Below, in pieces: positions 61,318 through 64,000 of a DNA stretch of 64,000 bases (positions within the stretch are counted from its first letter, which is position 1; every line of letters starts with the position of its first letter). The notes beneath the pieces are model-generated. The model saw nothing but the letters and a program-made list of their open reading frames with translations. It ran no database searches and was not told where the DNA came from. The position numbers and the translations under genes are program-made. Source of the DNA: Streptomyces smyrnaeus (lineage in GTDB: Bacteria > Actinomycetota > Actinomycetes > Streptomycetales > Streptomycetaceae); the NCBI RefSeq assembly GCF_017676345.1, contig NZ_JAFFZM010000008.1, positions 62,001 through 126,000 of the forward strand, given 5' to 3'.

Positions 61318-63885
61318 TCAGAACAGACCGTCCCACATCTGCTCCAGCAGGACCGCCCACCAGTTCTCGGGCGAGGCCAGAGCGGCGGCGTCCAGCGCCG
61401 CGAGCTGGGCCTGGAAGTCGACCGTCCACCGGCCGGCCTGCTCCGCCGTCAACCCGAACCGCAGACGCCACATCCGCCCCAGCATGGCCATGCACCGCAC
61501 GAACTCCGGCAGCCCGGTGTTCACGAACTGCGGCGACGCGGGTTGGCCACCGGGCCCCGCCTCCAGCGGCACGGCGACGATGTTCGCCGTCCCGTACTGC
61601 ACGCACAGCTGCCGACCGAAGTCCGTCCCCATCACCAGGTAGGACCCCGCGTCGGAAGCGGGCTGCACACCGCGCTCCTGGGCGAGCTCGGCCAGGGTGG
61701 GCACCGGGCGGCCTGGCTGGGCCTGGCCCCAGAAGAAGGGGCCCATGTCGATGGGGACGCCCGCCCAGACCAGGGTCTGCGCCACGATGTCGGGCACGCC
61801 CTGCCGGGAGACCGCCCGCTGATCGAAGCGGAAGACCCCCTGCGGCCCGAACGCCTGCATGAGCTCCTGCCCGATGGCGTCGGGCGGAATGGGCGGCGCG
61901 GGCGGGATCTGACCGGGAGGCGGCAGCGGCACCCGCTGGGGTGCCGGCCGCGCGGGGCCGTCGGCGACCTGGTGCAGCTCGCCCTGGTGCTCGACCAGAT
62001 GCCGCATCCCCTGCTGCCGGGACGCGTGGTCGGTGCCGTACGAGGCGGTGTGGCTCACCCGCACCTGCGGCCAGGTCTCACGGATCATGCGCGCGCAGTA
62101 GCCGCCGGGCAGGTCGCAGGACTCCAGCTCGGTGTGGAGCTCGACGACCTGCTGCGGGGGCACGTTCATCGCCCGCAGCTCGTGCAGCAGCTGCCACTCC
62201 GGGTGCGGGGTGCCCGGCGCGGAACGGCGGATGAGCTGCTGCTCGGAGCCGTCGGGCGCGCGGTAGCGCAGGACGGCCATGTAGCCGGGACCGACCGTGG
62301 GCTGACCGGGCTGCGGCTGCGGCGCACCGGGCGGCGGCCCGCCGGGGCCCGGCGCCATGGCGGGAGCCGGGGCGCCGGGCGGGGGAGTACCGGGCGCACC
62401 GGGCGGCGGAGTGCCGGGCGCTCCAGGTGCACCGGGTGCGCCGGGCGCACCCGGGGGCGCGGGCACGGTGGGGCCGCCGGGGCCGGGGCCGGCCAGCATT
62501 GTCGCCGCCTGGTGCACGCCGCCACCGCCCGTACCGCCGGGGGGCGGGGTGGCGGAGTCGCCGGGGGCGTCCGCCTTCGGCTGCTGCCCGCTCTGGTTGA
62601 TCTGCTCGGCGAGGTCGTCGGCCGAGACCATCTGCGTCGGCACATAGCCGCCGCCCGGCCCACCCGGCGCGCCGGGAGCACCGGGTGATCCCGGTGCTCC
62701 GGGAGCACCCGGCGCGGAGGGCGGCGGTGGAGTGCTGTGGCCACCGCCGGAACGGCTTGCGGGGGCCCCGGGGGCTCCGGGGGTGCCGGGAGCACCGGGC
62801 GGCGGAGGCACGGAGGGACCCGTACCCCTGGAGGACGGCTGGGCCGGGGTGGAGCCGCGCGCGGCACGGCTGGTGGCGGCGTCCGCGACGTCACCGGAGC
62901 CGGGGGTGCCGGGCGCCCCGGGGGCGCCCGGCATCTGGAGACCGCCTTGGGAGGGGTCGGCCAGCATGGTGGCGGCATGGTGCACCCCGCCGCTCCCGGG
63001 GCCGGCGCCCGTGTCACCGCCCGTTCCCGTGTCGCCCGTGCCGGGATCACCCGTTCCCGTGTCACCCGCGCCGGGGTCGCCTCCGGGCGCGCCGCCCTGG
63101 GAGGGCCCGCCGGAGGGCCGGGCCGGGGAGTGACCGAAGTCGGTGTCCGGACCGTCGAGAGCGGGAGCCACCGTCGTCCTGGGCAGCACACTGCCCTCGG
63201 GCAGCAGTTCGGTACGCGCCTCGGAGCCGGGGGGCGGCGGGGTGTCGTCCTCGTCGCTGCCCATCAGCGGCGGCGCGAACACGGTCGCGGGCGGCGCCTG
63301 CGCCTCGCCCCTTCCGGCGCCACCGGTGTCGGCGCCGTCCCAGGGGCTGGCCCCGGGCGGGTTCCCGCCCAGCGAGTCCCCGGCGGAGGCGGCGGCAGCA
63401 GCCGGGGCGGCAGGGGAGGCCGGCGGCGTGTCCGGCACGGCGGAGCCCGGAGCACCGGGCGCAGCTGTCGGACCGGGCGCACCGGAGGTTTCCGGGCCGT
63501 CGGCGCGCCGGTCCGGGATGCCCATCTTGTCGGCCGCCTGCTGCAGCCACTCGGGCGGCGTCAGCAGGAACGAGGTCGCCTCCAGATCGAGCCGCTGCTG
63601 GGGCGGCGGAGGTGCCACGGCCGGTTCCTCGCCGTACTCCTCCTCGTAGCGGCGGATGACCTCGCCCACCGGCAGCGCGGGCCACAGCGTCGTCTCGCCG
63701 CTGTCGCGGGCGATGACCAGCCGGACGTTGCCGCCGTCCGAGACCGGTCCGCCCTCGCGGTCCTCGGCCCAGGCGACGAAGCCCAGGTCGAACTCGCGCA
63801 CCAACACCTCACGGTGCTGGTAGCCGGGTACGTCACCGTTGACCCAGCGCTCGGCGCGCTCCTGGGCCTGCGCCAAGGTCACCAT
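61318..63885 (-). CDS. Imm35-like / linker / deaminase-like / SUKH-4-like fusion protein
   Basis: An 855-residue multidomain protein. Residues 1-90 resemble Imm35 (FVAWAEDREGGPVSDGGNVR and VIARDSGETTLWPALP). Residues about 95-530 are a Pro/Gly/Ala linker with collagen-like GAP repeats. Residues about 533-640 look like a deaminase of the YwqJ/SCP1.201 type with HPE (561-563) and Cys pair C590/C597 in HTELESCDLPGGYC. Residues about 660-840 look SUKH-4-like (SYLVMGTDFGRQLCVQYGTA, QFVNTGLPEFVRCM). SUKH and Imm35 are immunity families of polymorphic toxin systems. The ATG follows GGAGAGGTGAG, and an upstream gene ends seven bases earlier. Role unknown. Confidence 0.72.
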   Translation of the reverse strand: MVTLAQAQERAERWVNGDVPGYQHREVLVREFDLGFVAWAEDREGGPVSDGGNVRLVIARDSGETTLWPALPVGEVIRRYEEEYGEEPAVAPPPPQQRLDLEATSFLLTPPEWLQQAADKMGIPDRRADGPETSGAPGPTAAPGAPGSAVPDTPPASPAAPAAAAASAGDSLGGNPPGASPWDGADTGGAGRGEAQAPPATVFAPPLMGSDEDDTPPPPGSEARTELLPEGSVLPRTTVAPALDGPDTDFGHSPARPSGGPSQGGAPGGDPGAGDTGTGDPGTGDTGTGGDTGAGPGSGGVHHAATMLADPSQGGLQMPGAPGAPGTPGSGDVADAATSRAARGSTPAQPSSRGTGPSVPPPPGAPGTPGAPGAPASRSGGGHSTPPPPSAPGAPGAPGSPGAPGAPGGPGGGYVPTQMVSADDLAEQINQSGQQPKADAPGDSATPPPGGTGGGGVHQAATMLAGPGPGGPTVPAPPGAPGAPGAPGAPGTPPPGAPGTPPPGAPAPAMAPGPGGPPPGAPQPQPGQPTVGPGYMAVLRYRAPDGSEQQLIRRSAPGTPHPEWQLLHELRAMNVPPQQVVELHTELESCDLPGGYCARMIRETWPQVRVSHTASYGTDHASRQQGMRHLVEHQGELHQVADGPARPAPQRVPLPPPGQIPPAPPIPPDAIGQELMQAFGPQGVFRFDQRAVSRQGVPDIVAQTLVWAGVPIDMGPFFWGQAQPGRPVPTLAELAQERGVQPASDAGSYLVMGTDFGRQLCVQYGTANIVAVPLEAGPGGQPASPQFVNTGLPEFVRCMAMLGRMWRLRFGLTAEQAGRWTVDFQAQLAALDAAALASPENWWAVLLEQMWDGLF

Positions 63886-63892
63886 CGCGCTC

Positions 63893-64000
63893 TCACCTCT
63901 CCACAGGGACGGCGCGGGCGAAGCCGCCGTCCACCATCAGGTTCGCCACGGTCTCCAGCTCCGGCGGGTTGCCGGCCAGCCGCAGCAGGAACTCGTCGAA
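63893..64000 (-). CDS. C-terminal end of an upstream gene in the same operon (truncated by window edge)
   Basis: Thirty-five codons and a TGA are visible: FDEFLLRLAGNPPELETVAN, LMVDGGFARAVPVER. The stop lies seven bases before the ATG of the 855-residue fusion gene, so the two are probably co-transcribed. The FDEFLLRLA pattern recalls the C-terminal part of SUKH-type immunity domains, which end in a similar FxxFL helix, but this is too little for assignment. Confidence 0.6.
   Translation of the reverse strand, partial: FDEFLLRLAGNPPELETVANLMVDGGFARAVPVER

Noticed and set aside
62341..62810. CRISPR or satellite repeat in the G+C-rich repeated tract
   Set aside because: The repeats are three-codon units encoding Gly-Ala-Pro within one reading frame, i.e. 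a collagen-like linker, with no constant repeat and unique spacers.

Overview
The window is high-GC actinobacterial DNA and looks like a piece of a Streptomyces chromosome core. Three things point there: extreme third-position GC bias with frequent GTG and TTG starts; a tRNA-Leu with anticodon UAA at 33585-33668 that matches bldA; and a set of actinobacterial or streptomycete hallmarks (Rpf with LysM, eno-divIC-DUF501-ppx, mfd, a Rex-type operator near ndh, and a DivIVA-like coiled-coil protein). I recognise about 55 protein genes and one tRNA, and no insertion sequence, prophage, rRNA or CRISPR array.

Layout. 1-2.2 kb: 5' end of a DHA2 MFS exporter, a stand-alone AraC DNA-binding domain and a secreted class-C beta-lactamase-fold hydrolase. 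2.2-7.8 kb: a histidine-utilisation operon on the minus strand (hutU, M20-family amidohydrolase, hutF, hutI). HutF makes N-formylglutamate and the M20 enzyme is the likely deformylase. 8-14.5 kb: small redox, regulatory and housekeeping genes (DJ-1/PfpI, aldo/keto reductase, SpoIIE-type phosphatase, VOC, DinB-like, GNAT, RpiR, membrane protein). 14.6-23.3 kb: cystathionine beta-synthase, a membrane-anchored SGNH hydrolase, a thiolase, two unknown proteins, DUF4287, a Bax-inhibitor-1 protein and a DoxX/MarR pair. 23.3-29.9 kb: F420-nitroreductase/hemerythrin fusion, divergent TetR/MFS pair, PLP aminotransferase, SDR, VOC and a small acidic protein.

30-33.5 kb: a MurG-like glycosyltransferase diverges from a two-gene operon of a cis-prenyltransferase and a squalene/phytoene-synthase-fold protein overlapping by four bases. 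This could be a small polyprenyl or glycolipid pathway. bldA follows, then a MacB/FtsX-type ABC exporter, a cyclopropane-fatty-acid-synthase homologue, NADH dehydrogenase II with an upstream Rex-like operator, a YhhN protein, a P450 and an Rpf/LysM protein. 45-48.4 kb holds eno, divIC, DUF501 and ppx.

48.5-51.8 kb: an accessory-looking locus with an XRE/TPR-type regulator, a resolvase-like protein without a visible catalytic serine, a 46-residue Asp/Gly-rich peptide with an excellent ribosome-binding site, and a protein-isoaspartate-methyltransferase-like enzyme starting at the next base. This resembles aspartimide-forming (imiditide-like) RiPP loci and is my best candidate for an undescribed system. 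51.8-61.2 kb: mazG, a SurA-like lipoprotein, an FUSC-like transporter, mfd, a DivIVA-like coiled-coil protein and an LCP protein. 61.3-64 kb: an 855-residue polypeptide with an Imm35-like N-terminus, a long Pro/Gly/Ala linker, a deaminase-like region and a SUKH-4-like C-terminus, following an upstream gene cut by the window edge.

Product names come from recognised motifs and family length; no database search was run. Promoters and operators were read by eye and carry lower confidence.
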